From NCBI GenBank assembly GCA_963575745.1, contig CAUYUJ010000914.1:1-64000 (forward strand): 64,000 nucleotides of DNA, given 5' to 3'. The notes beneath the pieces were generated by a model. That model did no database searches. It was not told the origin of the DNA and worked only from the letters and a program-made list of their open reading frames with translations. Each line of letters starts with the position of its first letter. Position 1 is the stretch's first letter. Below, piece after piece: positions 1 to 8,777 of this stretch. Position numbers and translations under genes: made by a program. This stretch comes from Prorocentrum cordatum. Its lineage: Eukaryota; Sar; Dinophyceae; Prorocentrales; Prorocentraceae.

Positions 1-3000
1 GCAATGATGATGATATGTCTGGACAAGCCTCTAGGATGGTGACAGATACTCTGAGTATGGAAGAAGACGGGGTTGCAGCGTCGCCCATGGCAGCTGCCCC
101 TGTCTCGGGATTGTCATCTCTCTCGCAGAAGGAAGAGACGAGTCACTCGGATGATGCCATGGATGTCGATGCTGACTCTGGCTCTAGGGAGACAGCACGT
201 GTATCTGAGACAGCGACACCGTCCAACTCAGGGACTGTTTCGTCCGATGGAGTATCGAATGTAACTTGTTGCGTTCGCCAAGAATTTGTGTATCCTGGAG
301 CAGAGGGTCGATGTGGCGCTTGCATGGTGAAGATGCACGCCGCATGCTTAGTGGCCGCAGCTGCCGATCGTCCACAATGCCCTGCCTGTCGTGCTGATTT
401 GCACACCTGTGGGTACTTGATTGGTGGCAGAACCTTGCGTCCTGTAGTGGCTAATGTGGTGCCACCACCTCCGCGCGATCATGGTAGAGCCAAAGGAAAG
501 AGCAAAGGCAGGTCGGACCCTATCATTGGAGAGTCTACGACCCATCAATCAGAATCTAGGAGAGCTACGGAGTACGTCACTGTTGAATCGCCGCCGATAC
601 AGATCGCAAATGCAGAACTTCTGGTAAACACAGAGTTTGGCAAGACACAAGTCTGGGGTCAAATGGATGCAATGACGTTGGTGCAGCACATCAAGCTAAG
701 GGCCTCCCGCACTCGAGAGGGAGGTCGCGTCATCCACACAACAGATTACTATCGACTGGGTGGAGTATCCCGCGAGCTTTCCATGAGCACCCGCCTATAC
801 AGTGGCTACCATATCGAAAAGGAAACTGACACGCCAACCTCTATAGCAAACGAGCAAGCAAGAGGAGTACCATATTGTTTGCTTGGCCGGTCTGTCCTTC
901 AAATGCCCAAAGTATGCCGCTTCCTTTTCTTTGTAGACAGTGAAGTTCCCATTCTGGAGCACGACCTCATGGTCGCGCACTTGCGTGCAGCTCGGCAAGA
1001 AGCAGGCTCCAGGAACATACCGTGTCGCGAACTACAGGAATATGTTCAAACACCAGGCAGCATCGAAGCCACACGAGCAGCGCTGGCCGCCGAGACAGGC
1101 GCTAGTGTCACTCAAATCAAATCTCTCTACAATGCTACTGGCTATGGCTCTAGAGGCCACGCCTTCGAGGAGCAAACAGGTAGACCCGTGCCATCAAAGG
1201 TGGTGGCTGTGCGCAACACAATGGAAGAGCTTGCCGATGCGATGTGCGAAGAGGCTACCCCAGAACAACGAGCCGCGTGCGATGCTCGCAAAGGCAAGAC
1301 CACTTATCTCTCTCTGAAGCTACAGGAGAGAGAACGCTCATGGGTGGAACGTGCAGCAACAGTGCACCAAGGAATCCCCTTGTGCCGCCTTGGTGGTTTC
1401 ATATATGATTCCTGCATTACGTACTCTGGGTACTCTGGGCATGGCGTTTCTCTCAATGCTAGGGAGGCTGCAGACGAAGCCAACCAGTTACTGAGCTCCG
1501 AAGGCATACTTCTCAAGACATCTTCGTTGGCCATGTCCGTCGAAGATTACAAACAATTCGTGACTGATAAACTTGGACTCACTCTCGATGCTGGCTGGGC
1601 CCCCTTGATGCCCGAGGAAATCACTGCCCACAGCTGCGGCATCAAGGCGGTCGCATGGCTCAAATCAAAAATCAACGACAGCCTGCGTGGTGGCAGGCCC
1701 TTAGCCCTCTTTGCACGCGCAGTTGCCCCGTATTTGAACTGCAGTTATTCTGGGAAGACTTGCGAGTTCTACGAAGAGTCAAAGGGAGTGTGGATCACTG
1801 AAGGCGCCGAGGCCAAGCTCAAAGAAAAAATGGAAAAGGCACTTGCAGAAAGGCTAGTTTCGTACAAGATCGTACCAGAGCAGAAAGATAACAAAGTAAA
1901 ATATGTTGCCTGCGCTGAGCCAACTGACCTTTTCCTCCTGGACCCCACAGTGCACTCCAATGTCTTTTCGTCCTTACAGGGCGTGCCTTCTAGATTTGCT
2001 ACAACTGCCCTTGATTCACAAAACACTGGCACGATGACCTTCGAGAACCGTGTGACGCTGGACTTCCGCAAACCTTACGATCAGCAGCTACGTGCACCAA
2101 TGCCAGAAGACCGAAATACGCGAGAGAGTCCAATGAGCTTCACCCAATGCACCGATGAACATGTACACCGCGCCGGGCGGGCTATCACCAGCTTCTTGCT
2201 GCAGTGTGAGGAGCAGCCGAAAACTCCCGAAGATGTTGAGCAATTCTGCGTCCCTACCTTGCTGGAGATGCTGAGGCAGGGCAGGGGACCTATGTTTAGG
2301 TATGTTTACTATGAACCTGCGGGTGGTCAGCTAGACGGCGATGCACCAGAAGACAAAATCATGGAAGCCCTCTATTCATTGAGGCAAGATGTCGGTGCCG
2401 CGACAGGCTTGCGTGCAGGTCTGGAAGAGTTGTTGATTGAATGGGGGCCTTCTGGATCGAATGGGAAGGGACAGAAGAAGAGTGTGCGCGAACGCGCTTG
2501 TGGTACATACCAACTGGGCAGCGAGACCAGCAACGGCTACATTGCTGTTTGCAACAGTAAGATGCTCACGGCGTCGGGCGAAAAAAACCAAGACGATATT
2601 TACAAGGCCAAAGGCTGTCGTGAAGCAGTCATTGATGAAATCAAGAAGGGAGAGAAACTCTGCAACAACATTTGCAAGCAATGCACTGGTGGTGGCGTCA
2701 TCAGCGCGATGGCTAAGTACAAAAGTGGACGCGATTTTGATACCAACTGGTTGCTCCGCATGATCCTAAACGATTTCCCTTCTTTTGACGAGGCCTTAGC
2801 CGAGCCAGACCAACGCAGGTTCGCTTTGATTTACTATGGCTGCACGTTCAGAACTCCGGGCGATGACATATTGCCTTACGAAGCAGGCAATCCCACCCAT
2901 CGGGCGCTGGTTTCAAGATCTCACATGATGGAAGATTTCGCCGTGGAGTTCATTGAGTGGTGCCGCACCCTCGGCTGTGCCACAAAAGCCAAAACTGGAA

Positions 3001-3368
3001 ACAGCAAGCGCATGTGGCCAAAACCCGCAAGCTACGTGGAGGAACTGAAGAATGCTTTGGAGGTGCAGAGTAACCCCTTCGCAGCGAAATGGCAAGAGTT
3101 CGTCACACGGCTTGTACCCTTCCAGCCGGGGCCTGGTCGCAAACCCTCTTCACAGAAAGAGATCCACGAAGCCTTCGCCGATGTCGTTGGTGGCATCAAT
3201 ACACAGAGCCAACAGCAGATGAAACCGATCATCTCCTTCGTCAAGAGTAAATTGGAAGAGCGCGGAGCCCCTTGGAAAGCCCCTGGAAGCCGGGCTGAGA
3301 GAGATCAGGTGCGCGAGTACCAAATGATGGATGCTAGCAGTATGAAGCGCATCGCTACCTTATCTTGA
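1..3368 (+). CDS. D5-like SF3 helicase with N-terminal RING/PHD-type zinc finger, copy 1 (5' end outside window)
   Basis: The reading frame is open from the window edge; comparison with the second copy shows that about 170 N-terminal residues lie outside. Counting from the ATG at 15, a Cys-rich finger spans residues 85-125 (C4HC3-like spacing) and an SF3 helicase core spans about 800-950. The core has a Walker A-like loop GPSGSNGKG at 811-819, where the usual Ser/Thr after Lys is Gly, then VIDEIKKGEKL at 872-882 and the motif C/sensor region ILNDFP at 917-922. The GEKL...TGGG...YKSG order is typical of D5/P4-type helicases of large DNA viruses, which unwind DNA at replication. In this copy Cys88, a predicted zinc ligand, is Arg (CGC at 276-278, TGC in copy 2). 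The gene ends TGA. An N-terminal primase domain was not recognised. The helicase call is firm; the role of the finger is unknown. Confidence 0.85.
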   Translation, partial: NDDDMSGQASRMVTDTLSMEEDGVAASPMAAAPVSGLSSLSQKEETSHSDDAMDVDADSGSRETARVSETATPSNSGTVSSDGVSNVTCCVRQEFVYPGAEGRCGACMVKMHAACLVAAAADRPQCPACRADLHTCGYLIGGRTLRPVVANVVPPPPRDHGRAKGKSKGRSDPIIGESTTHQSESRRATEYVTVESPPIQIANAELLVNTEFGKTQVWGQMDAMTLVQHIKLRASRTREGGRVIHTTDYYRLGGVSRELSMSTRLYSGYHIEKETDTPTSIANEQARGVPYCLLGRSVLQMPKVCRFLFFVDSEVPILEHDLMVAHLRAARQEAGSRNIPCRELQEYVQTPGSIEATRAALAAETGASVTQIKSLYNATGYGSRGHAFEEQTGRPVPSKVVAVRNTMEELADAMCEEATPEQRAACDARKGKTTYLSLKLQERERSWVERAATVHQGIPLCRLGGFIYDSCITYSGYSGHGVSLNAREAADEANQLLSSEGILLKTSSLAMSVEDYKQFVTDKLGLTLDAGWAPLMPEEITAHSCGIKAVAWLKSKINDSLRGGRPLALFARAVAPYLNCSYSGKTCEFYEESKGVWITEGAEAKLKEKMEKALAERLVSYKIVPEQKDNKVKYVACAEPTDLFLLDPTVHSNVFSSLQGVPSRFATTALDSQNTGTMTFENRVTLDFRKPYDQQLRAPMPEDRNTRESPMSFTQCTDEHVHRAGRAITSFLLQCEEQPKTPEDVEQFCVPTLLEMLRQGRGPMFRYVYYEPAGGQLDGDAPEDKIMEALYSLRQDVGAATGLRAGLEELLIEWGPSGSNGKGQKKSVRERACGTYQLGSETSNGYIAVCNSKMLTASGEKNQDDIYKAKGCREAVIDEIKKGEKLCNNICKQCTGGGVISAMAKYKSGRDFDTNWLLRMILNDFPSFDEALAEPDQRRFALIYYGCTFRTPGDDILPYEAGNPTHRALVSRSHMMEDFAVEFIEWCRTLGCATKAKTGNSKRMWPKPASYVEELKNALEVQSNPFAAKWQEFVTRLVPFQPGPGRKPSSQKEIHEAFADVVGGINTQSQQQMKPIISFVKSKLEERGAPWKAPGSRAERDQVREYQMMDASSMKRIATLS

Positions 3369-3544
3369 GTGAGTGAGTGAGCGACTAAGACGTTTCTTTC
3401 TAGGAGTAGGAGAGCAACATCTCCTAGCGCAGTACAGTTGTTCTTGTAACCATGAGTGCAAAAAAGGCTTACCGTAGATAGTAATATTGTAGCGTCACCA
3501 AGCATGATACTCTGAGTAGGCGCATTCTCAGTTCTGACAGAATC

Positions 3545-3905
3545 ACACAGGTCGTGGGTACGGTGGGTACACGTTATACGTGGGTACACGGGTCTGGCAC
3601 TTTTCCGGCCGGTGGAGTATTATCTTGAGACAAGGCCGTGGGTACAGCGATACGTGGGTACACCGGTCTCAAACTTTTCTGGCCGGGGGAATCTTATCCT
3701 GAGACAAGGCCGTGGGTACAGCGATACGTGGGTACACCGGTCTCAAACTTTTCTGGCGGGGGGAACATCATCCTGAGAAAAGGTCGTGGGTACAGCGATA
3801 CGTGGGTACACCGGTCTCAAACTTTTCTGGCCGGGGGAATCTTATCCTGAGACAAGGCCGTGGGTGCATGGCACAGCGCTCTGAAACTTTCTGGCCGGGA
3901 GCGGT
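3545..3905. repeat. 74-bp minisatellite, about 3 full units (copy 1)
   Basis: Units begin near 3638, 3712 and 3786 and carry GGTACAGCGATACGTGGGTA and TCAAACTTTTCTGGCCGGGG. A degenerate half-unit precedes them and a truncated unit follows at about 3860. The same array in the second copy has six full units, so the array varies in copy number. Short open frames across it are repeat translations, not genes. Confidence 0.93.
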
Positions 3906-3959
3906 TGACGGAAGCGGTTGACAATGCAGACAATAGGATGATGAAAACCTAAGAGGCGT

Positions 3960-4150
3960 TCTAGCAAATCACTTAAAACATTAATGTATTATATTGTAAC
4001 ATCTATTTTATATTATGTTGTAGTATAGTATATCTATATTTTTATAAGTATATTATCTTATACTAGATTTACTATTATTAAATATTAATACTTATATCTT
4101 CTTATTTTCTAGATTATCTTATTATTTTCATTGTTATTTTATATGTAATT
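3960..4150. other. AT-rich intergenic stretch
   Basis: Almost pure A/T with many TATTAT and TATATCT runs, very different from the mixed composition around it. It is conserved in the second copy apart from a 2-base insertion. It could be a DNA-unwinding or matrix-attachment-like segment, or a 3' region; nothing coding is visible. Confidence 0.6.
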
Positions 4151-4247
4151 GTGTTCTGCTCTATCATCCTGAGTAAGTTCTTGCAGCAAGTCCATACTTC
4201 TTTGCTTATGAAGCCCCATCGCGGAGTAAATGAACGTGCCCCCATGC

Positions 4248-4770
4248 AAATAGTTTTGCAGAGTGGTGTGCCCCGTACCCACATTTTCAACGCCCAGACC
4301 ATCGGATGCCCAGAGCCCGAGGCCAATAGTTTTGCAGAGCGCCGTATCCTGTGCCCACCGTTTCAATGCCCATACCATAGGGAGAGGGAAGAATCCCAGG
4401 GAAATAGTTTTGCAGAGCGCTGTACCCTGTACCCACTGCCAGAGACTGCTTGCGCGCGCTATCCTCCAGAAGATGAAACGGCACAGAGCTCCGGGGGGAG
4501 TAGTTTGCAGAGCGCTGTACCTTGTACCCACCGTTTCAATGCCCAGACCATATGGAGAGGGAATAGCCCCAGCGAAATAGTTTGCAGAGCGCTGTACCCT
4601 GTACCCACCGTTTAGTATACGATGCATACGATGCGCCTTGCCCAGGGAAAGTGTTTTTAAAGTCGTGTACCCATGTATACGTTGTACCCACCGTTTAGTA
4701 TACGATGCGCCTTGCCCGGGGAAAGAGTTTCAAAAGTCGTGTACCCATGTATACGTTGTACCCACCGTTT
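4248..4770. repeat. Two families of degenerate direct repeats
   Basis: Five units of about 75-92 bp start with a variant of AGTTTTGCAGAGCGCTGTAC and contain TACCCACCGTTTCAATGCCC (starts near 4248, 4323, 4402, 4494, 4574). They run into two or three units with GTATACGATGCGCCTTGCCC and GTGTACCCATGTATACG. Long open frames on both strands here are by-products of the repeats. The motif GTACCC/GGGTAC is shared with the 74-bp minisatellite upstream, so the families may be related. Confidence 0.85.
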
Positions 4771-4869
4771 TCAATATGATTATTTGCTTGGCCAGAAAAG
4801 TGTTACCAGCGATAGAGGCGCGTACTCACCATCTCCAATGAACTCAGCTCCAGGAAATAGGTTGTAGAG

Positions 4870-5045
4870 CGCTCACATGGTAGTACCTTCTATCATAGAT
4901 ACTTGCGCCTTCTCACATGGTAGTGGTGAACTACCTGCCTGCTTCCCATCCCCCAAGCAGCGTCAGATCTACAGGTGCCGTATCGTTGTATCTACAGGTG
5001 CCGTATCGTTGTATCTACAGGTGGTACTCATGTGTATGCATTCCG
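4870..5045. repeat. Short direct repeats CACATGGTAGT and CTACAGGTGCCGTATCGTTG
   Basis: CACATGGTAGT occurs twice about 40 bp apart (near 4876 and 4916). Just after it a 23-bp unit TCTACAGGTGCCGTATCGTTG.. is repeated two and a half times (4967-5022). No gene is supported between 3369 and 5251 apart from these repeats. Confidence 0.7.
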
Positions 5046-5251
5046 CACAGCTTTGGCGCGGTTTCTAAAATTGGTCCTGCTCATGCCCACGTTAAGCTTC
5101 CCCCAAGCGGATCTCTCTGTAACAACACACCACATGGGTCACTTTTTTGAGCAAGGTGTGCCTGCAGCGAAATAGTATATAACTCGCGAGGATTGGAGTA
5201 TGAGAAGTATATGCTTGCATCTTACGTATCGTATTTCTGGTGACATTATAA

Positions 5252-5489
5252 ATGAATGCAATTAAAATCGTCGTGTCACACCATATGCTATGCCCTTGTG
5301 GAAAGTCGGTTCTACGAATGAATGAAGAGCAGCGTAAGCAGTATTATGAGGCCGTAAGCAAGAGATGCGAGACCAAAGGGAGAGGAACATAAGCACACCG
5401 TAGAAACGCTTGCCAATGATACCAATCTCGACACTAACCATGATGATGAATTGGAGACCAGTAGAGTAGAAGATATTGCTGATAGTTAA
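5252..5489 (+). pseudogene. Possible small gene in two overlapping frames
   Basis: An ATG at 5252, preceded by the TATA-like CATTATAAATG, opens a short frame with a CPCGKS motif and the helical segment NEEQRKQYYEAVSKRCET. This frame stops at about 5392. The neighbouring +1 frame continues from the same place with the acidic tail ETSRVEDIADS to a TAA at 5487-5489, immediately before an ATG. The switch falls at an AAAGGG run. Both copies have the same sequence, so a random read error is less likely; a fixed frameshift, programmed frameshift or chance are all possible. Function unknown. Confidence 0.3.
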
Positions 5490-5705
5490 ATGGACGAAGG
5501 AACGAAGACAATTGCACTGGGTCCACGAAGCCGAAAGGCCAGGGCTGGAGGTGAAAATCAAAATTGTGTCGTCGCTAATAAGGTTCAGAATAGGGCTGTG
5601 TCTGTGCGGGACACCGAGAAGTTAATTCGCTCCCCACAAAACCGACGGAGGAACAAATCTAAAATAATAATACTGCGCGACGACGATGACATAGATCTGA
5701 GATAA
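5490..5705 (+). CDS. Small basic/acidic hypothetical protein
   Basis: 71 codons starting at an ATG that directly follows the TAA of the preceding small frame. The protein is Lys/Arg-rich with a tail RDDDDIDLR. In the second copy one A is missing in the CACAAAACC run, giving a different, shorter C-terminus, so the 3' part is uncertain and one of the two copies is shifted. No family is recognised and it may not be a gene. Confidence 0.25.
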   Translation: MDEGTKTIALGPRSRKARAGGENQNCVVANKVQNRAVSVRDTEKLIRSPQNRRRNKSKIIILRDDDDIDLR

Positions 5706-5757
5706 GCGTTTGTGTACTCGTTCCACGGGTGTTCGCAACGCGCACTGTGTATGGAAA

Positions 5758-6147
5758 ATGGAATCGCTATGCGAGTGGCAGGCAACGCGCGCAAAGAGGT
5801 CGAGAGATCATGACATCCACTGCACGGAATTGAATTTCACAGAAGACTCCCTCATCTTCACCGTACTAGGAACACAGTGTGATGAGTACAAAGTGCAGAT
5901 TCAAGAAAACATTGATCTATGGCCTCCAACGTGCACATGTGAGGATTATTTTTGGAGAGGAGGAGATGTCCTTTGCAAGCATATATGTTTTTGTCTCCGC
6001 CTCATGGGCGTCGACGAAGGCGCGTTATGTGAATTGTGTTGGGAACCGGAGGACCAAGAAAGCCTCCTGGAATTCCTTTGTAACGCACCTGACGTAGTCG
6101 GTGGCACAGTGTGCGAATTGTCGTTCGAAGACTGCAACGCAAAGTAA
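5758..6147 (+). CDS. SWIM-type zinc-finger protein, copy 1
   Basis: 129 codons from the ATG at 5758; upstream codons in this frame lack an ATG. The centre reads CTCEDYFWRGGDVLCKHIC, the CxC...CxH arrangement of a SWIM zinc finger, a domain found in transposases of the MuDR type, in plant FAR1-like factors and in viral proteins, where it binds DNA or protein. The rest is acidic and Cys-rich. The stop (6145-6147) is one base before the ATG of the next gene, so the two are probably co-expressed or very tightly packed. The second copy is intact and nearly identical. Confidence 0.7.
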   Translation: MESLCEWQATRAKRSRDHDIHCTELNFTEDSLIFTVLGTQCDEYKVQIQENIDLWPPTCTCEDYFWRGGDVLCKHICFCLRLMGVDEGALCELCWEPEDQESLLEFLCNAPDVVGGTVCELSFEDCNAK

Positions 6148-6148
6148 A

Positions 6149-6470
6149 ATGTGGAAGTGTTCGCAATGCGCATATGTGGCTCAGTGCCCAGCTTGGCTCA
6201 GGAAACATGCTCTTGTCCACGACGTGGCGAAGTATGAGTGCCCTATCTGTTGCAGGAAGTTCAAGACGATCTCGAACAGGAATTTGCACAGACGTGAGTA
6301 TCACGCACCGAGCCGATGGTTTAAAAGTGACCTGTGCGATTTCACTACACAACATAAGCGCTCTCTAGACGAACATCGAACGCGATTGCACACCGATGTT
6401 AAATCCGTTCTCTTGGTCCGCATTGTTAGGGGTGACGCCACCCACAACTTTTTTTTTTTTTTTTATTTTT

Positions 6471-6503
<33 letters not shown>

Positions 6504-7125
6504 TTATTTTCTTTTTTTTTTCTATTGTTCCTTCACGGCGAAACGCCGCTTCGAGATTGATATGCACGTAAAAGCCATGCATGACGGTGGTCGGCCAAAA
6601 CGAAAGAGGAGAGAAGAACAGCTCGCCCGCGCCTTCGACGAGATGAAGATGGCATATGTGAGGGAGCACACAGTCACTTTCGATAGGCTGTTAGAGCACA
6701 ACGCACCCAGGAAGAGAGCACGTGTAGACTTTATGTTTCGGCAGATGCCGTGGTGGTTGCTTTGGGAGGTCGACGAGAAAATGCACGTGAGTATTCCAAC
6801 AGAGGTTGAGTGTGCGAGGCTGCTAGCGATCATCGCAGAGCTTTCGCGCGCAAGCCCTGACAAGAAGATTCTAATCGTGCGCTACAACCCAGACTGTTAT
6901 GCACAGAACGGGCATGTCGTCAAGCCGACCCAGGAGCAGAGACAGGATGTCATACATCGTATGCTGAGTTATGTGCCACAAAATCTAGTGACTGTTATTT
7001 ATCTTTTTTATCGTCGTTCATCGGGGGAGCTACCCGACGTAGTGCGCGAAACCGCTTATGACGATCGCTTGCGCCAATATGTCGTGCCTGCTGAGACTGC
7101 GCTATATTGCGACTACAACTTGTGA
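6149..7125 (+). pseudogene. C2H2 zinc-finger / nuclease-like protein, disrupted copy 1
   Basis: Homologous to the intact gene at 54617-55489. N-terminal C2H2 fingers are followed by a C-terminal domain with WEVDEKMHV, then VECARLL and IVRYNPDCY. This E-x-D-E...H...CE..R...RYNPD order is seen in zinc-finger proteins of giant viruses and resembles a restriction-endonuclease-like core. Here the first Cys of finger 3 is Ser (A at 6326), two single bases are inserted near 6400-6416, and a 102-bp T-rich block sits inside finger 4, so the product is cut. The frame resumes from about 6530 to 7125. The clustering of small errors just before the T-rich block suggests poor sequence as much as real decay. 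Confidence 0.75.
6428..6529. other. 102-bp T-rich insertion flanked by ATTGTT
   Basis: Absent from the second copy. ATTGTT stands at both sides (6422-6427 and 6524-6529). The insert starts AGGGGTGACGCCACCCACAAC, containing the short inverted repeat GGGTG/CACCC, and then is nearly all T. It could be a small insertion with a 6-bp target duplication or a consensus artefact. Confidence 0.6.
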
Positions 7126-8777
7126 GATCCGAGTGTAGTTTCAAAGCTACTGTTTGAACTCGCCGATCACCGGTTTGTGTTCGAGCAGAATGTTTGAACA
7201 GGCTTGGGAAATAAACTATGTGAGTTGAATCCCTTTAACTATGTCAGCGAATCCCACTTTCACACAAGCGCAACAACCGCACTACCATTCCTGTGCACAC
7301 ATTTCCCTGCGTCCTGGACGTTCCCCCTGGCAGGATATTTCGCGCGCGCTATAGCTTCTGTGATCTGCGGCAAACCTCACACACTATGAGAGAGGCATGC
7401 ACGCACATCTACACTTTCCTTTCCTGCAGCCATAAACATATCGCCGAGTCGGCATTTTCACATAGTCTGTGCAGGCTCAGTCTTAGTCCGCACACAAAGT
7501 TTTTGAACAAAGGTGTTATCCGATGATGCGCATTCTCTGATTTCCATTGATTGTACCAATGCACATGTCGCATTGACGCGTCACATTGTGCTTTTGTTTT
7601 TCCCTTATCACAACCTGGGAAGGATCCATGCAAGGCACGCACTTGGCCAGAGCGCATGCACGCAAATTGTGTCAATGATTATCTTTCACTCCCATAGAAT
7701 TTCGCCCGAGTGCCATGATACAGCACACATATTCTCAAAAACGGTGTCCGTCGTCCGTATATATCCTTGCATTTGGAGTTGTGAGCCAAGCCAGGTTGTT
7801 ATATTTCCCTTTATGCGTTTATCTCGTGCTACACGCATATCTGTCTTGTGCAAAAGTATTTTCGAAAGAGCATTTCAAATTGTTATCTGTCACTCCCAAA
7901 GATAATCGCCCGAACACAACACACATATTTGCAGGAACGTGTCCGTCGTGCGTATATATTCTTTGTAGTTGATCTGTGAGCCGAGCTAGGTTATTATATT
8001 TCCCTTTCTGCGCTTATCTCGTGCTGCACGCATATCCGTCTGGAACAAAATTTCTCGTTTCAGTGAGGGTCCACACATTCACGTATGTAAAAACGAGTTC
8101 AACACAATAACATGATTTTGCGCATTTTTGTTTCTGCATTTGCTTCCCCCACGTATTATCCCACCAGCAAACAAATAGCCGAACGAGGGCTGGCCGATCC
8201 CACACATTTTCGTGGCAAAGCACTTTTTCTCTCGTTTCATTGTGTCTGGGATATGTAATCGGATCCAGAACAGCCACTGCCTCATATTATCCTTCTGCAT
8301 AGTTTTGTTTGCGCCTACTTACACAACACATCACCCCACCAGCAAACAAATACCCGATGATCGGTATGATTAATATGTGGGTTTGCTGATCCCACACATC
8401 TCTGGAGCAAGCACAAATCTTCCTATTCCTCTGACGCGAGGAATGTAGAAAATGAGTCATACCATCATAAATTCCCACGGGACATTTTTGGGCTCCACCT
8501 TTTCATCAACAAATTCCCCGAAGCAGAAATGTGAGTGGACTGCCATGCACAAAATCAGCCGCCACACAAATTCCCGGCTTCCTTTGTGTTTCCCGACACA
8601 GGGCTGAGCGCTGAGCTACGTTGAGTTACAAGCGTAAAATGCTGAGTTACGTTGAGTTACACGCATCTCCAAAACGTATCCTTTTGAAATGACCTTGAAC
8701 CATTGGACATCGCAATTTACGCCAACACCGGCAGGGTTTAGGATATCACTATGAGCCCGCTGTAGGGACGATCAAGT
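7126..8777. other. Non-coding spacer with dispersed direct repeats
   Basis: No convincing gene. A unit of about 120 bp is present twice (about 7722-7850 and 7919-8040), sharing GTCCGTCGT, GTATATAT, TTATATTTCCCTTT and TTATCTCGTGCT. CCACCAGCAAACAAATA.CC with CCGATCCCACACAT appears twice (8161-8210 and 8337-8398), and GAGTTACGTTGAGTTACA occurs in tandem near 8612-8665. The whole spacer is present again at 55490-57141 with scattered substitutions. Confidence 0.7.

Noticed and set aside
940-1317. Open frames inside the D5-like genes in other frames or on the minus strand (also at 49174-49551)
   Set aside because: Shadows of a strong coding frame; no independent motifs.
3638-3921. Overlapping 70-codon frames in the 74-bp minisatellite, also 51846-52419
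   Set aside because: Repeat translations that recur at 74-bp steps, one in every frame.
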